Origin: Deltaproteobacteria bacterium RIFCSPLOWO2_12_FULL_60_16
GTDB taxonomy: Bacteria; Desulfobacterota; Binatia; UBA9968
Length of the DNA stretch: 5,683 nt
Direction: 5' to 3'
Assembly: GCA_001798565.1 (NCBI GenBank)
Contig: MGSR01000163.1
Span: 1,022-6,704, forward strand
Shown: positions 4,634 through 5,683 of the stretch, piece by piece
Layout of the letters: every line of letters starts with the position of its first letter
Numbering within the stretch: position 1 is the first letter of the stretch
Made by a program: the position numbers and the translations under genes
Notes under the pieces: model-generated
Database searches by the model: none
Told to the model about the DNA's origin: nothing
The model's input: only the letters and a program-made list of their open reading frames with translations

Positions 4634-5683
4634 ATGGAAGAGGGTCTTATCGGCAAATCGGTGCGCCGGCTCGACTACCGGGCGAAGGTCACCGGTAGGG
4701 CCAGCTACCTGGCCGACATGAAGATTGCCGGGATGTGCCACGGAAAAATCTTGAGGAGCCCGCTGCCGCACGCGCGCATCCGGCGCATCGATGTCTCCAG
4801 GGCCCTCAACCTGCCGGGCGTCGTGGCCGTTCTCACCCGCGACGATATCCTGAAAGACCAGGGCATCGACCCCTACTACGGGCCGGTCTTCAAGGACCAG
4901 ACGATCGTCGCGGTGGAAAAGGTCAGGCACGTGGGCGATCCGGTCGCGGCAGTGGCCGCGCTGGATTTGGATACGGCCGAAGAGGCGCTGCGCCTGATCG
5001 AGGTCGATTACGAGGAGCTGCCCGCGGTCCTGGATGTCCATGAGGCCTTGAAAAAAGGGGCGCCTCTCCTGCACGAGAGCATCAGGCTTCCCGAGTCCGG
5101 CTTCGCCGACCTGGCCGAGATCCGTCCTGTGGAAGGGACCAACATCTGCACCCATTTCAAGCTGCGCAAGGGCGACGTCGAGAAGGGCTTCGCCGAGTCC
5201 GACTATATCTTCGAAGACACCTTCACGCTCCCGACCACCCAGCACGGCTTTCTCGAAACTCACGGCTCGATCGCGGCCGTCGATCCGAGCGGCCGCATCA
5301 CGGTCTGGTCCACGACCCAGAACCCCTTCGTGGTGCGCACCCAGCTATCGAACATCTTTAAAGTGCCGGTGGCCAAAGTCCGCGTGGTGGTGCCCTATCT
5401 GGGCGGAGGCTACGGCGGCAAGGTCTATCCCAAGCTGGAGCCGGTGACCGTGGCGCTGGCGTTGAAGGCCCGCAGGCCGGTGCGCGTCGTCCTTACGCGC
5501 GAAGAGGTCTTCTATACCATCACCAAGCATGCGGCGGTCATCAAGATAAAGACCGGGGTGAAAAAGGATGGGACGCTGGTGGCGCGCGAGTGCGAGGTGC
5601 TGCTCGACACCGGCGCCTACGCCGAGATCGGTCCCAGGGTGGCGAAGAAATCCGGCTATACGGCGGCGGGACCGTACCGCATC
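4634..5683 (+). CDS. Molybdenum hydroxylase molybdopterin-binding large subunit (CoxL/XdhB-like, 3' partial)
   Basis: The frame from ATG 4634 stays open to the right edge (350 codons, no stop), so about the first 45 percent of a typical 750-800-residue subunit is present. It is the catalytic subunit, binding the Mo-cytosine dinucleotide cofactor and hydroxylating the substrate. The N-terminus matches the family: IGKSVRRLDYRAKVTGRASY, then LRSPLPHARI and LPGVVAVLTRDDI, forming the a/b hammerhead domain (about residues 15-130). The Mo-binding region begins with TTQHGFLETHG (Gln203, Glu208) and STTQNPFVVR, and GGGYGGK at 257-263 is a variant of the usual GGGFGGK cofactor-binding loop. The protein breaks off at GPYRI, before the active-site loop that would separate CO dehydrogenase (AYRCSF) from aldehyde, xanthine or benzoyl-CoA enzymes. 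The substrate is therefore undetermined; the neighbouring UbiD gene hints at aromatic acid metabolism. Confidence 0.94.
   Translation, partial: MEEGLIGKSVRRLDYRAKVTGRASYLADMKIAGMCHGKILRSPLPHARIRRIDVSRALNLPGVVAVLTRDDILKDQGIDPYYGPVFKDQTIVAVEKVRHVGDPVAAVAALDLDTAEEALRLIEVDYEELPAVLDVHEALKKGAPLLHESIRLPESGFADLAEIRPVEGTNICTHFKLRKGDVEKGFAESDYIFEDTFTLPTTQHGFLETHGSIAAVDPSGRITVWSTTQNPFVVRTQLSNIFKVPVAKVRVVVPYLGGGYGGKVYPKLEPVTVALALKARRPVRVVLTREEVFYTITKHAAVIKIKTGVKKDGTLVARECEVLLDTGAYAEIGPRVAKKSGYTAAGPYRI

Noticed and set aside
4178..5263. Long antisense open reading frame (361 codons) across the small- and large-subunit genes
   Set aside because: It lies opposite two genes with unmistakable cofactor motifs, has no recognisable domain, and long antisense frames are expected in GC-rich coding DNA.

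Overview
The window is a stretch of bacterial chromosome, moderately GC-rich, with every supported gene on the + strand. It carries parts of a catabolic locus: a UbiD-type decarboxylase (5' end cut off by the window) and all three subunit types of a molybdenum hydroxylase of the xanthine dehydrogenase / CO dehydrogenase superfamily (FAD subunit, [2Fe-2S] subunit, and a molybdopterin subunit cut off by the right edge). A lone ABC-type substrate-binding protein and a two-gene toxin-antitoxin pair lie between these subunits. No rRNA, tRNA or phylogenetic marker is present. The gene set and the AT-rich hairpin-type intergenic repeats fit an uncultured soil or subsurface bacterium (for example Methylomirabilota/Rokubacteria, Binatota/Desulfobacterota or Betaproteobacteria). 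That placement is a weak impression only.

Layout: 1-1181, UbiD family (de)carboxylase. 1182-1445, a non-coding spacer with a 100-nt nested inverted repeat, a small GC hairpin and a long AT-rich hairpin. 1446-2315, FAD-binding medium subunit. 2316-2388, a short spacer with GATTTTG repeats and a GAGCGTAGTCGAA motif. 2389-3363, secreted substrate-binding protein of the ABC_sub_bind (TrpX-like) family. 3364-3514, a 151-bp spacer with nothing recognisable except a ribosome binding site. 3515-3829 and 3816-4160, overlapping MntA-like nucleotidyltransferase and HepT-like HEPN ribonuclease. 4163-4624, [2Fe-2S] small subunit. 4634-5683, molybdopterin-binding large subunit, open at the right edge.

How the genes may work together: the medium, small and large subunits should form one heterotrimeric (or dimer-of-trimers) hydroxylase. 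In it electrons pass from substrate at the Mo centre through two [2Fe-2S] clusters to FAD. The UbiD enzyme suggests that the substrate or product is an aromatic or unsaturated carboxylic acid, and the substrate-binding protein could capture it outside the membrane. The most notable structural point is that a complete MntA/HepT module interrupts the hydroxylase genes: 1847 bp separate the FAD gene from the [2Fe-2S] gene. The toxin gene ends only 2 bases before the start of the [2Fe-2S] gene, so the toxin-antitoxin pair and the enzyme are probably co-transcribed and perhaps translationally coupled. I see no convincing sign of an entirely new system. The TA-in-operon arrangement and the structured spacer are the best leads.
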